Below are positions 40,684 to 48,609 of a DNA stretch of 64,000 nt, one piece after another. The stretch is from Bacteroidota bacterium. GTDB taxonomy: Bacteria > Bacteroidota > Bacteroidia > Chitinophagales > Chitinophagaceae. The notes below the pieces were generated by a model, which made no database searches, had not been told where the DNA came from, and was given only the letters and a program-made list of their open reading frames with translations. The translations under genes were made by a program, and so were the position numbers. Each line of letters opens with the position of its first letter. Positions within the stretch are counted from its first letter, which is position 1. Location of the stretch: the NCBI GenBank assembly GCA_023428755.1, contig JAEYWX010000017.1, positions 186,001 to 250,000 on the forward strand. The letters run 5' to 3'.

Positions 40684-42105
40684 TTATTCATTCACAGGAA
40701 CAAGATTAAGTTCCCGTGCTTTTTGCAGCATAAATGCATAGGCTGCTTCGTAATTATTTTCGATGTTGCCATCTAAAATGGCATCTTTAATTGCTGTTTT
40801 CAAATCGCCCACAACACGTGAAGGCGGAACATTAAAGGTTTGCATGATCATTTCACCGGTAATGGGCGGTTGCCAGGTGCGGATATGATCTTTTTCTTCT
40901 ACTTCTTTGCAGCGCTGACGAACCAGTTCAAAATTCTGCAGGTAGCGTTGTACTTTTTGCTGATTCTTTGAAGTGATGTCGGCATTGCACAAGGTCATCA
41001 ATGCATCAAAATCTTCACCCGCATCAAACAACAAACGGCGTATAGCGCTGTCCGTTATGTTTTCTTTGGTTAAACTGATGGGACGCAAATGCAGCTCCAC
41101 CAACTTCTTCACGAACTTCATTTTTTCATTTGCCGGAAGTTTGAGCTGTGCAAAAATTTTGGGTACCATTCTGCCGCCTACTACTTCATGTCCGTGAAAC
41201 GTCCATCCATGTCCCTGCTCAAAACGTTTGGTGGCGGGTTTTGCAATATCGTGCAGGATAGCTGCCCAACGCAACCACAGATCGTTTGTGTTTTCCGAAA
41301 TATTATCCAGCACCTGCAGTGTGTGGTAGAAATTGTCCTTGTGTCCCTTGCCATCAATATATTCTGCACCTGCCAGATCAACCATCTGCGGAAAGAATAA
41401 TTTCAGCAAACCACTTTTGTACAACAGATCAAAACCAACAGATGGTTTTTTACTCAACACAATTTTGTTGAGTTCATCTGCAATCCGTTCTTTTGAAATG
41501 ATGTGCAGCCGATGTGCATTTTCAATAATGCCCAGCCAGGTTTCGGGTACAATGCTGAAGTTTAATTGCGATGCAAACCGAATGGCACGCATCATGCGCA
41601 AGGGATCGTCGCTGAACGTTGTACCGGGTTCGAGTGGTGTGCGGATGAGTTTTAAATTAAGATCTTCAACACCATTAAACGGATCGACCAGTGTACCAAA
41701 ATCTTCTTTGTTTAAACTGATGGCAAGCGCATTGATGGTAAAATCTCTACGGCGCTGATCATCCTCCAATGTACCGGGTTCCACTTCGGGTTTGCGTGAA
41801 TGTGCTGCATAACTTTCTTTGCGAGCACCTACAAACTCAATTTCAAACTCACCATGTTTGATATTGGCAGTGCCAAAGGTTTTAAATACCGAAACCTGTG
41901 GCTGCGGTGTAAATTGCTTTGCCACTTCCTGTGCCAGAGCAATCCCATCGCCAACGCAAACAAAGTCGAGATCTTTACAGGGACGTTGTAATAATTTATC
42001 ACGCACAAAACCGCCAACAAGATAGCAGGGCACCTGCAAACGCTGTGCACAACTGCCGATCAGTTTTAATATCGCTAATTCCTTGTCGGTACAATCAATC
42101 ATCAT
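40684..42105 (-). CDS. cca: tRNA nucleotidyltransferase / poly(A) polymerase family (CCA-adding type) with HD domain
   Basis: 473 residues. Nucleotidyltransferase head: LVGGFVRDKLLQRPCKDLDF (GG...RD...DxD catalytic residues). The arginine-rich segment RRDFTINALAISLN and the RNA-binding helices follow; an HD domain lies at about residue 265 (LHDIAKPATKRF with upstream HKDNFYH). It should add or repair the CCA end of tRNAs. Bacteria can split CC- and A-adding activities, so the assignment to full CCA addition is probable, not certain. ATG 42105 or 42102 follows a TATTTTTG box (42112-42119) by 6 nt. Confidence 0.92.
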   Translation of the reverse strand: MMIDCTDKELAILKLIGSCAQRLQVPCYLVGGFVRDKLLQRPCKDLDFVCVGDGIALAQEVAKQFTPQPQVSVFKTFGTANIKHGEFEIEFVGARKESYAAHSRKPEVEPGTLEDDQRRRDFTINALAISLNKEDFGTLVDPFNGVEDLNLKLIRTPLEPGTTFSDDPLRMMRAIRFASQLNFSIVPETWLGIIENAHRLHIISKERIADELNKIVLSKKPSVGFDLLYKSGLLKLFFPQMVDLAGAEYIDGKGHKDNFYHTLQVLDNISENTNDLWLRWAAILHDIAKPATKRFEQGHGWTFHGHEVVGGRMVPKIFAQLKLPANEKMKFVKKLVELHLRPISLTKENITDSAIRRLLFDAGEDFDALMTLCNADITSKNQQKVQRYLQNFELVRQRCKEVEEKDHIRTWQPPITGEMIMQTFNVPPSRVVGDLKTAIKDAILDGNIENNYEAAYAFMLQKARELNLVPVNE

Positions 42106-42111
42106 AAGCTG

Positions 42112-42119
42112 CAAAAATA
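42112..42119 (-). promoter_or_regulatory. TAnnTTTG box before cca
   Basis: Minus-strand TATTTTTG followed by CAGCTT and then ATG ATG. The start of transcription would be within or next to the start codon. No TTG element at the right distance was found. Confidence 0.45.
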
Positions 42120-42302
42120 AGGAAAGGATGTATGATGTCTGATTTAGGATGTATGATATAAGAAAACCTAGCCTTGTTTAAGTGAACTATGTGTAATGTT
42201 CTGCCGCCCCTTCAAGCAGGAAACAAACACACTGCGTATTTAAAGGTTATAGAGTAATAAAAATCGTTCTTCTCAATCTAAATAATCTCCCCAAATCACA
42301 GT

Positions 42303-43457
42303 TCAGACAACTTGCTTATACACCTCCATCACTTTAGCTGCCGTTGCTTCATTGGTAAAACGTTGTGCATGTTGCCATCCCTTTTCTACCTGTTGTGCAA
42401 CAAAGGTTGGGTCGCTTACAATGCGTTTCATTTGTGTGGCAATTTCTTCCGGACTTGTTGGGTCAACATAAAATGCGCCCTCACCTCCTGCTTCGGGCAA
42501 ACAGGACACATTCGATGTAATAACAGGTATGCGGCTCCACAATGCTTCCAGTACAGGAATACCAAAACCTTCGAACACACTTGGATAGATCATAGCTGTT
42601 GCCATTTGATAAATAGCTGGAAAGTCTTCTGCTGATTGAAAACGTGGTGAAAACTTTGCCGTTTTTGTATCGGAAAGAAAAATGATCTTTTCTTCGAGTT
42701 TGTTCAATATTACAAAGTCTTTTACTTTTTGCTTGTATTCACCTCCGTTGCCAATAACAACTAAGGGTAAAGTATTTTCATTACCCAGTAATTGTATGGC
42801 TTTGCAAAGATTCAGCAGGTTCTTTCGTTCAATAATGGAACCTACATATAAAAAATAGTGTTCGGGCAGTTGATAATGTTGACGGATACGTTCTTTAAAC
42901 TCTGTTGAAAGTGTTTCTCCAAATGCAGGATTGCAGCTTTGATAGCACACATCAATTTTATCGGCCGGTGTTTGATAAAATTCAATGAGATCACTTTTTG
43001 TTTGTTCGCTGATGGCAATGATACGATCTGCATGTTCGCAGGCGTACCGGAATTTCTTCGTGTATATTTTTCGATCAATTGCTTTGTATTGTTCGGGGTA
43101 ACGTTCATGAATTAAATCGTGCATGGTAACAACCGATTTGATGCCGGTGCGTTTTATGTCGACAGGTATTTCATGACTGAGCCCGTGATAGAGATCGATG
43201 TGTAAGCGTTTCAGATCTGACTTTACCCAATTGCTTCGCCAAACAGAAGATAGTTTTTTACTGATGAATGTTTGCGGCTGCACTTCCTGTACATTTTGCA
43301 ACGCATCAAAGAAAAACAGGTTGGATGGTTTTGGATTGAACAGAAAATACTGATGCTGCGGAAAACCGGTTGCCAGCGAACGGATAAGTGTTCGGCTGTA
43401 ATGCCCTAATCCTGTTTGATTGTGGTATGCCCGTTTAGCGTCGAAACCGATATTCAT
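42303..43457 (-). CDS. glycosyltransferase family 4
   Basis: 384-residue GT-B glycosyltransferase. N-terminal acceptor domain (MNIGFDAKRAYHNQTGLGHY, residues 1-180) and C-terminal donor domain with SIIERKNLLNLCKAIQLL and the E-x7-E motif in VFEGFGIPVLEALWSRIP, then ITSNVSCLPEAGG. Such enzymes transfer a nucleotide-linked sugar while building surface polysaccharide or glycolipid; substrate and linkage are unknown. No other glycan genes adjoin, so its pathway is not apparent. ATG 43457 follows TATATTTG (43462-43469) by 4 nt. Confidence 0.9.
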   Translation of the reverse strand: MNIGFDAKRAYHNQTGLGHYSRTLIRSLATGFPQHQYFLFNPKPSNLFFFDALQNVQEVQPQTFISKKLSSVWRSNWVKSDLKRLHIDLYHGLSHEIPVDIKRTGIKSVVTMHDLIHERYPEQYKAIDRKIYTKKFRYACEHADRIIAISEQTKSDLIEFYQTPADKIDVCYQSCNPAFGETLSTEFKERIRQHYQLPEHYFLYVGSIIERKNLLNLCKAIQLLGNENTLPLVVIGNGGEYKQKVKDFVILNKLEEKIIFLSDTKTAKFSPRFQSAEDFPAIYQMATAMIYPSVFEGFGIPVLEALWSRIPVITSNVSCLPEAGGEGAFYVDPTSPEEIATQMKRIVSDPTFVAQQVEKGWQHAQRFTNEATAAKVMEVYKQVV

Positions 43458-43461
43458 GGCG

Positions 43462-43469
43462 CAAATATA
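43462..43469 (-). promoter_or_regulatory. TAnnTTTG box before glycosyltransferase
   Basis: Minus-strand TATATTTGCGCCATG: box, CGCC, then ATG. The same spacing and the same CGCC are seen in front of the his leader peptide. Confidence 0.5.
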
Positions 43470-43507
43470 AGTCGGAAGTGGTGAGTGAGGTTGTGAATGA
43501 GTTGCAT

Positions 43508-43530
43508 CGTCAGACGCCCCCGTCGGACGG
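43508..43530. repeat. CCGTCCGACGGG repeat, copy 2 (inverted)
   Basis: CGTCAGACGCCCCCGTCGGA plus CGG, the reverse complement of the element at 39995-40017 with one mismatch. Confidence 0.65.
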
Positions 43531-43642
43531 TATACATTTGGAATGTTACGGGTTATGTGTTATGGGTTATGAGTACGATGCAAGACAAACAGTATGATGA
43601 ATGACAGAGAGGTTGATAAGCAAGGATTGTGTGCTGGCAAGT

Positions 43643-43672
43643 CCCGCCTTGGGAGGGGATTTAGGGGTGGGT
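43643..43672. repeat. GGGAGGGGATTTAGGGGTGGG repeat
   Basis: CCCGCC-TTGGGAGGGGATTT-AGGGGTGGG. The G-runs and the TTTAGGGG core match the element in the N-terminal codons of hisB at 24364-24386. Confidence 0.55.
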
Positions 43673-43846
43673 TTCTGATGAACAGTATTCCCGAACGTAC
43701 AAGAGCTTGCGTGGCAACAGGCGATGCTATGAAAAACCGTTGTTGGTATCAAAATATTATCTTCAAATGAGTTGATAATTTTAAATGCACCCATTGACCA
43801 TTCACAATTCACTATTGACTATTTTCGCAGCAAATTTGAAATAACA

Positions 43847-44653
43847 ATGAAAGATTTGATTCTTGAAGCATGGGGAAACCGTGAACTTTTGAAGGATAAT
43901 AAGTACAGCGATGCTGTGCGTGCAGTAATTGAAGAAGTGGATAAAGGCCGTTTGCGTACGGCAGAACCTGTAGCCGATGGCTGGCAGGTTAATGAGTGGG
44001 TGAAGCAGGCGATCCTGATGTACTTTGGTATTCAGCAAATGCAGACATGGGATGTGGAACCGTTTGAGTTTTACGACAAAATGTTGCTGAAGAAAAATTA
44101 TAAAGATCTTGGTGTGCGTGCCGTGCCACATGCAGTAGCTCGCTATGGTGCTTACCTGGCAAAAAATGTAGTGTTGATGCCAAGCTATGTAAATATTGGC
44201 GCATATGTGGATGAAGGCACCATGGTTGATACATGGGCAACGGTGGGCAGCTGTGCACAAATTGGTAAAGGCGTTCACTTAAGTGGTGGTGTTGGTATTG
44301 GTGGTGTATTGGAGCCATTGCAGGCAAGCCCTGTAATTATTGAAGATGGTGTGTTTGTAGGCAGCCGTTGTATTGTGGTGGAAGGTGTACGGGTAGAAAA
44401 AGAAGCGGTGTTGGGCGCAAACGTGGTACTTACACAGTCAACAAAAATTATTAATGTAAGCGGACCTGAGCCAATTGAAATGAAAGGCCGTGTGCCTGCA
44501 CGCAGCGTGGTAATTCCGGGAACGTACAATAAGCAATTCCCTGCAGGTGAGTTTGGTGTTGGTTGTGCATTGATTATTGGTCAGCGTAAACCAAGCACCG
44601 ACCTCAAGACAAGTTTGAATGATGCTCTGCGTGATTTCAACGTTAGTGTGTAA
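43847..44653 (+). CDS. dapD: tetrahydrodipicolinate N-succinyltransferase
   Basis: Lysine and diaminopimelate synthesis, succinylating tetrahydrodipicolinate. ATG 43847 gives 268 residues, the expected length. The N-terminal helical domain (AVIEEVDKGRLRTAEP) is followed by hexapeptide repeats (left-handed beta-helix: VVLMPSYVNIGAYVDEGTMV, TVGSCAQIGKGVHLSGG, DGVFVGSRCIVVEGVRV). The motif GSRCIV and the trimer-forming repeats are typical. A 25-codon upstream frame runs through the repeat phrase at 43794 and looks non-coding. It is followed by a terminator at 44682-44713. Confidence 0.96.
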   Translation: MKDLILEAWGNRELLKDNKYSDAVRAVIEEVDKGRLRTAEPVADGWQVNEWVKQAILMYFGIQQMQTWDVEPFEFYDKMLLKKNYKDLGVRAVPHAVARYGAYLAKNVVLMPSYVNIGAYVDEGTMVDTWATVGSCAQIGKGVHLSGGVGIGGVLEPLQASPVIIEDGVFVGSRCIVVEGVRVEKEAVLGANVVLTQSTKIINVSGPEPIEMKGRVPARSVVIPGTYNKQFPAGEFGVGCALIIGQRKPSTDLKTSLNDALRDFNVSV

Positions 44654-44681
44654 GACAGGTGGTTATCCTTTATAACATTTG

Positions 44682-44713
44682 AAAGTCCTGTTGTGTATCA
44701 GCAGGACTTTTTT
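44682..44713 (+). terminator. terminator after dapD
   Basis: AAAGTCCTG and CAGGACTTT arms with an 11-nt loop and a T run. It separates dapD from the EamA gene. Confidence 0.8.
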
Positions 44714-44725
44714 TTATTCACAGCT

Positions 44726-45640
44726 ATGCCGAAAAAATATTCAGTTTCCTTTATTGGCTTTGCACTTACATTCATTGGTTCGGTGTTGTTTTCAACCAAA
44801 GCGATTATTGTAAAGAAGGCATTTGCAAATATTGAAATTGATGCATTGTCGCTCTTAACGCTGCGGATGCTCTTTGCATTGCCCTTTTACATTGCGGTAT
44901 TGTTTGTTACAAGACAAAACGGATCATTGCTGACTGTAAAGCAATGGATGCAGTTGATCATTGTTGGGCTGCTGGGTTATTACATAAGCAGCTATCTCGA
45001 TTTTGAAGGGTTACGTTATATATCGGCCGGGCTGGAACGATTGATCCTTTTTCTCTATCCCAGTTTTGTGGTGCTGATCAATGCTGTTGTTTTTAAACAA
45101 CAGATACAAAAGAACCAACGGATCGCACTGTTACTTACGTACAGCGGTATTGGTTTGGCTTATGCAGGAGAATTCAATCTGTATCACTTAGAGCCGGGCT
45201 TTTTTATTGGTGGATTACTGATCTTTCTCTGCTCAATCACGTATGCAATTTATATTGTTGGCAGTGGCCGGTTGATTCCTTTAACCGGTGCCACCAAGTT
45301 TACATCGTATGCTATGCTTTCTGCAACGGCCGGTATTTTTATTCACTTTTTGGTAAAGCATGAAGCCTCTTCGATTTTTGTTATTGCAAAACAACATTGG
45401 GTGTATGGTTTGCTGCTGGGAATTATTGCCACTGTTCTTCCCTCCTATTTCATTGCCGGCGGCACCAAGCGTATTGGCAGTAATAACGTAGCCATCATTT
45501 CCAGCATTGGGCCGGTATCAACCATTTTACAGGCCTGGTGGTTTTTAAATGAAACTATTCATTGGTCGCAGATTGTGGGAACAATGCTGGTAATTGCCGG
45601 TATTTTAATACTGGGATTGAAAAAACAGTCGAAAGAATAA
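44726..45640 (+). CDS. EamA/DMT family permease
   Basis: 304 residues with ten predicted transmembrane helices in two five-helix halves: FALTFIGSVLFSTKAIIVKK, LLTLRMLFALPFYIAVLFVT, IGLAYAGEFN, then LLIFLCSITYAIYIVGS and a C-terminal VGTMLVIAGILILGLKKQ. These are the repeated features of the drug/metabolite transporter superfamily. Substrates of relatives include amino acids, sugars and metabolites; nothing here specifies one. ATG 44726 is chosen because earlier codons lie in the dapD terminator. It may be read from its own promoter. Confidence 0.88.
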   Translation: MPKKYSVSFIGFALTFIGSVLFSTKAIIVKKAFANIEIDALSLLTLRMLFALPFYIAVLFVTRQNGSLLTVKQWMQLIIVGLLGYYISSYLDFEGLRYISAGLERLILFLYPSFVVLINAVVFKQQIQKNQRIALLLTYSGIGLAYAGEFNLYHLEPGFFIGGLLIFLCSITYAIYIVGSGRLIPLTGATKFTSYAMLSATAGIFIHFLVKHEASSIFVIAKQHWVYGLLLGIIATVLPSYFIAGGTKRIGSNNVAIISSIGPVSTILQAWWFLNETIHWSQIVGTMLVIAGILILGLKKQSKE

Positions 45641-45680
45641 AATGCAGCAGAAAGCTTCCATTTTATTTCTCAAATTCCTT

Positions 45681-45688
45681 TACATTTG
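45681..45688 (+). promoter_or_regulatory. TAnnTTTG box of tRNA-Leu
   Basis: TACATTTG about 34 nt upstream of the tRNA. The -33 element is weak. A hairpin lies between this box and the tRNA. Confidence 0.5.
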
Positions 45689-45697
45689 CAGCCCTGA

Positions 45698-45716
45698 ATC
45701 CCGACACTGTCGGGAT
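45698..45716. repeat. perfect palindrome in the tRNA-Leu 5' leader
   Basis: ATCCCGACACTGTCGGGAT, a 9-bp perfect stem around a single central base, 6 nt before the first tRNA base. It resembles REP palindromes and would be in the precursor tRNA leader. Confidence 0.7.
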
Positions 45717-45721
45717 AAGTT

Positions 45722-45808
45722 GCCCAGGTGGCGAAATTGGTAGACGCACTGTGTTCAGGTCGCAGCGTTCGCAAGGATGTGCTGGTTCGAATCCAGTCCT
45801 GGGCACCA
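45722..45808 (+). tRNA. tRNA-Leu (anticodon CAG)
   Basis: 87-nt tRNA with encoded CCA. Acceptor stem GCCCAGG/CCTGGGC, D arm GGCGAAATTGGTAGACGC, anticodon stem CTGTG/CGCAG around loop TTCAGGT, giving anticodon CAG (reads CUG). The long variable arm GCGTTCGCAAGGATGT and TTCGAAT T loop are characteristic of class II tRNA-Leu. It is followed by its own terminator. The CCA lies at 45806-45808. Confidence 0.96.
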
Positions 45809-45811
45809 ACT

Positions 45812-45841
45812 AAAAAGCGATTCGTTTGAATCGCTTTTTTT
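45812..45841 (+). terminator. terminator after tRNA-Leu
   Basis: AAAAAGCGATTC and GAATCGCTTTTTT, with loop GTTT. It lies 4 nt after the CCA end. Confidence 0.85.
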
Positions 45842-45870
45842 GTTTCCAAACGGTTGCAAATTTCTTCGAC

Positions 45871-46788
45871 TTATTTCTCATCATGCCGCATGCCCTTTGC
45901 TACCCGAAACAAATGCAAGACATATGGGAACAATGCATCCATGGTTTCTTCGGCACCTTTTGTGGAACCGGGTAAAGTAATAACGAGTGAGTTGCTGATG
46001 AATCCCGCCACACCTCGTGATAACATGGCATAGGGGGTGCGTTGCTGGCCATAGTTGCGTGCCGCTTCCATCATGCCGGGAATTTCACGATCAAGTAAAG
46101 GTTGAATAGCTTCGGGAGTAATATCTCGTGGCGAAAGACCGGTACCTCCGGTGAAGAGAATTAAATTGAATCCCTCTTTGCTGTATTGTTTGGCTTTTGA
46201 TTGAATAACTTCAAATTCATCGGGAATGATTTCATATACCGATGTCTTGAGTTGATGTTGCTCCAGCTTTTGCAGAATGGCTTTACCGCTGCTGTCTTCT
46301 TTTGTACCTGCAGCAACAGAGTCTGAACAAACGATGACTGCAGTACGGATGCTTTCCTTCAACTCATCTTTAAAATCAGTTTTGCCACCTTTCTTACTTT
46401 CCAGTTTAATGGAAGATATCTCAACCCCTTTATCCAATGGTTTGAGCATATCATACATCGTTAATGCCGTAATGGCTGCACCATGCATCGCTTCTACTTC
46501 TACGCCGGTTTTATAAATTGTATGGACTTCAACAAAAATGCGGATGCTTAATCCATCTAATTCATGTTTAATAGATGCAAACTCAACCGGCAAGGGATGA
46601 CAATCGGGTATTACATCACTTGTTTTTTTAATGGCGAGCAAACCAGCTGCCCGTGAAAATTCAAACACATCCCCTTTGGGTACCTTTTTGTTTTGAATAG
46701 CAGCAATGGTTTCCTGCTTGGAAACGGTGAGTGTTGCTGATGCGATTGCCTGGCGTAATGTTGTTGATTTATGCGTAATGTCGACCAT
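45871..46788 (-). CDS. moaCB: MoaC-MogA/MoaB fusion protein
   Basis: 305-residue fusion of two cofactor enzymes. Residues 1-155 are MoaC, cyclic pyranopterin monophosphate synthase, with FSRAAGLLAIKKTSDVIPDC and HPLPVEF, KTGVEVEAMHGAAITALTMYDM and KGGKTDF. Residues 160-305 are MogA/MoaB, molybdopterin adenylyltransferase, with VCSDSVAAGTKEDSSG, LFTGGTGLSPRDITPEA and PGSTKGAEE. Together with moaA, moaD, moaE and moeA this covers the steps from GTP to molybdopterin and its adenylation. The fusion is known in Bacteroidota. It starts 3 nt after the moaE stop, as the last gene of the operon. Confidence 0.94.
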   Translation of the reverse strand: MVDITHKSTTLRQAIASATLTVSKQETIAAIQNKKVPKGDVFEFSRAAGLLAIKKTSDVIPDCHPLPVEFASIKHELDGLSIRIFVEVHTIYKTGVEVEAMHGAAITALTMYDMLKPLDKGVEISSIKLESKKGGKTDFKDELKESIRTAVIVCSDSVAAGTKEDSSGKAILQKLEQHQLKTSVYEIIPDEFEVIQSKAKQYSKEGFNLILFTGGTGLSPRDITPEAIQPLLDREIPGMMEAARNYGQQRTPYAMLSRGVAGFISNSLVITLPGSTKGAEETMDALFPYVLHLFRVAKGMRHDEK

Positions 46789-46791
46789 TGC

Positions 46792-47232
46792 TTATTGATT
46801 TACTTTCCATTGATGTGTTTCGTCTTCGAATAATTCTTTTCCCCAAACGGGTAATTCTGTTTTAATGCGTTCCACTACTTCGTTGCAGGCATCAATTGCC
46901 GGTCGACGATGAGCAGAAGAAGTAAACACAAACAAACAGATCTCTCCTGCTGCCACTTTACCTAAACTGTGATGCACATGCATACAGGTTAGTTCATACT
47001 TCACAAATATTTCTTCCCGAATCGTATGCATTTTTTCCAATGCCAGTTCTTCATATGTCGTGTATTCAATCGCAGCGACTTTCTTTTCATCAATTATATC
47101 TGCTCTCACTTGTCCTAAGAAAATACTATGTCCGCCGATATTTTTTTTGCTGCTGTGCTTGGCAATACTGTCTGCAATAAATGCAGGAGTAATTGCGCCT
47201 TCAATAAAAATATTTTTTGCTTTACGTTCCAT
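46792..47232 (-). CDS. moaE: molybdopterin synthase catalytic subunit
   Basis: Large subunit of molybdopterin synthase; it uses thiocarboxylated MoaD to insert sulfur into precursor Z. 146 residues from ATG 47232. Family motifs are GGHSIFLGQVRAD, EYTTYEELALEKM, MHVHHSLGKVAAGE and FVFTSSAHRRPAIDACNEVV, with the lysine-rich active-site region VWGKELFEDETHQWK. The ATG overlaps the stop of the upstream MoeB gene (TAATG), which keeps synthesis coupled. Confidence 0.95.
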   Translation of the reverse strand: MERKAKNIFIEGAITPAFIADSIAKHSSKKNIGGHSIFLGQVRADIIDEKKVAAIEYTTYEELALEKMHTIREEIFVKYELTCMHVHHSLGKVAAGEICLFVFTSSAHRRPAIDACNEVVERIKTELPVWGKELFEDETHQWKVNQ

Positions 47233-48353
47233 TATACAATTTGTTGTTGCTGTATCCATTGCTGAATACCGCCTTTTAAACTATAGATCTTTTTTGAAGT
47301 GCCAAACAATTCTGTCAACTGTTTGGCCGCTATTGCACTGCGTTTACCCGATGCACAAAAGAGAACAATCGTATCTTCTGTTAACCAGCTTGCATGTTGC
47401 TGCAATTGACTTAATGCAATCTGCATATGACTGAATTCCGTTACAACAGGCAACTCATCTTTTTCCCGTACATCAACGATGGCCGCTTTACCTTCTGCAA
47501 TCATATCATTAAATAAAGCGGCATCAATTTCCTGTACAACTGTTGCTGTACCGCACAACCACTCATAATCTGTTTGTTCTAATGCTTGAATACTTGCAGG
47601 AATGAGTGAAGCTGTATCTGCCTGTTTGCTCAACTCCAGTTCATAGGTTTGATTGTTGAGCGTGTTATAGGTGAATAGCTTATTTGCAAGTAACACACCT
47701 GTTCCGGTAATGAGTTTAATGGTTTCATTTGCCATCATACTGCCGATGATGGCCGGCAATACACCCAGTACACCTGCTTCTGCACAATTCAACACTTCAC
47801 CTTCTTTTGGTGGATGCGGAAACAGATCACGGTAATTAACGGAGCGTTCGTTGTGCTGTTCAATATTGAATACAACTACCTGTCCTTCGTATGCCGAAAT
47901 CGCACCGTACAACAACGGTTTATTCAGCAGCACACAAGCATCATTCACTAAATAACGGGTGGCGAAATTATCAGAGCCATCAACAATTACATCAAATGCA
48001 GAAAGAATGATTGCAGCATTTTTGTTTGTGAGCCGTTCGTTGTAAAGCGTAAACTTTGTTTGCGGATTTAATTGTTGTAATACTTCAACGGCACACTCAA
48101 CTTTTGAACGGCCGATCATTTGTACATTGTACAATACCTGGCGATGCAGATTGGAAAGCGATACCACATCATCATCCACAATGCCAATTACGCCTACACC
48201 TGCTGCTGTTAAATATTGCAGCACCGGGCAACCCAATCCACCTGCACCGATCACCAAAACAGATGCCGACAACAGTTTCTGCTGCGCCTCTGCACCAAAT
48301 CCTTTCAGGATCAGTTGGCGTTGATAACGTTCATATAGTTGGTCGTTGTTCAT
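47232..48353 (-). CDS. moeB: MoeB/ThiF-type adenylyltransferase with C-terminal rhodanese
   Basis: Activates the C-terminus of MoaD by adenylation and supplies sulfur. 373 residues. The ThiF/E1 domain (residues 1-250) has the Rossmann loop GAGGLGCPVLQYL, DDDVVSLSNLHRQVLY and DGSDNFATRYLVND. The catalytic cysteine lies in VLNCAEAGVLGVLP. The zinc-binding CxxC of Escherichia coli MoeB is replaced here (NYRDLFP), so this looks like the zinc-free variant. The rhodanese domain (~270-373) has its active cysteine at about Cys333 (VLFCASGKRS). It resembles eukaryotic MOCS3 in architecture. It starts 2 nt after the moaD stop. Confidence 0.92.
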   Translation of the reverse strand: MNNDQLYERYQRQLILKGFGAEAQQKLLSASVLVIGAGGLGCPVLQYLTAAGVGVIGIVDDDVVSLSNLHRQVLYNVQMIGRSKVECAVEVLQQLNPQTKFTLYNERLTNKNAAIILSAFDVIVDGSDNFATRYLVNDACVLLNKPLLYGAISAYEGQVVVFNIEQHNERSVNYRDLFPHPPKEGEVLNCAEAGVLGVLPAIIGSMMANETIKLITGTGVLLANKLFTYNTLNNQTYELELSKQADTASLIPASIQALEQTDYEWLCGTATVVQEIDAALFNDMIAEGKAAIVDVREKDELPVVTEFSHMQIALSQLQQHASWLTEDTIVLFCASGKRSAIAAKQLTELFGTSKKIYSLKGGIQQWIQQQQIV

Positions 48354-48355
48354 GT

Positions 48356-48583
48356 CTATCCGCCGGAGAAAGGTGGTAATAAGGCAACGATTGAATTATT
48401 GTTAAGCATTGTATTGGCTGTGATCGTTTTCTTATCCACCGCAACAACATACTTTTCAGCTGCCAGTGCCGGGTATTGCAATCGCAATTGATCCAACAGT
48501 TCATCTGTTGAAGCAACAGGCGGCAGATCAATGCTCGTTCCTGCTATTTCTCTAAGCTTGCCGAAAAACAACACTGTAATCAT
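48356..48583 (-). CDS. moaD: molybdopterin synthase sulfur carrier subunit
   Basis: 75-residue ubiquitin-like sulfur carrier of molybdopterin synthase. It starts ITVLFFGKLREIAG and ends ALLPPFSGG, with the terminal Gly-Gly that is adenylated by MoeB and turned into a thiocarboxylate. ATG 48583 is preferred because a long upstream extension has no MoaD similarity and runs through the TauE/SafE gene. A TAAATTTG box (48590-48597) lies 6 nt before the ATG, so moaD may also have its own promoter. Confidence 0.9.
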   Translation of the reverse strand: MITVLFFGKLREIAGTSIDLPPVASTDELLDQLRLQYPALAAEKYVVAVDKKTITANTMLNNNSIVALLPPFSGG

Positions 48584-48589
48584 GTTCTG

Positions 48590-48597
48590 CAAATTTA
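48590..48597 (-). promoter_or_regulatory. TAnnTTTG box before moaD
   Basis: Minus-strand TAAATTTGCAGAACATG. The box would drive moaD-moeB-moaE-moaCB separately from the genes further upstream. Confidence 0.4.
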
Positions 48598-48609
48598 TTC
48601 GATCCACGT

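Larger units (their letters stand above)
43458..43846. other. 389-nt gene-free region rich in repeats
   Basis: Between the divergent glycosyltransferase and dapD. It contains the glycosyltransferase -7 box (43462-43469), the CGTC-type repeat (43508-43530), a G-rich repeat (43643-43672) and the TTGACCATTCACAATTCA phrase near 43794. No ORF or RNA gene is supported. Confidence 0.55.

Noticed and set aside
43772..43846. N-terminal extension of DapD
   Set aside because: It is encoded by the dispersed repeat TTGACCATTCACAATTCA and is absent from the family.
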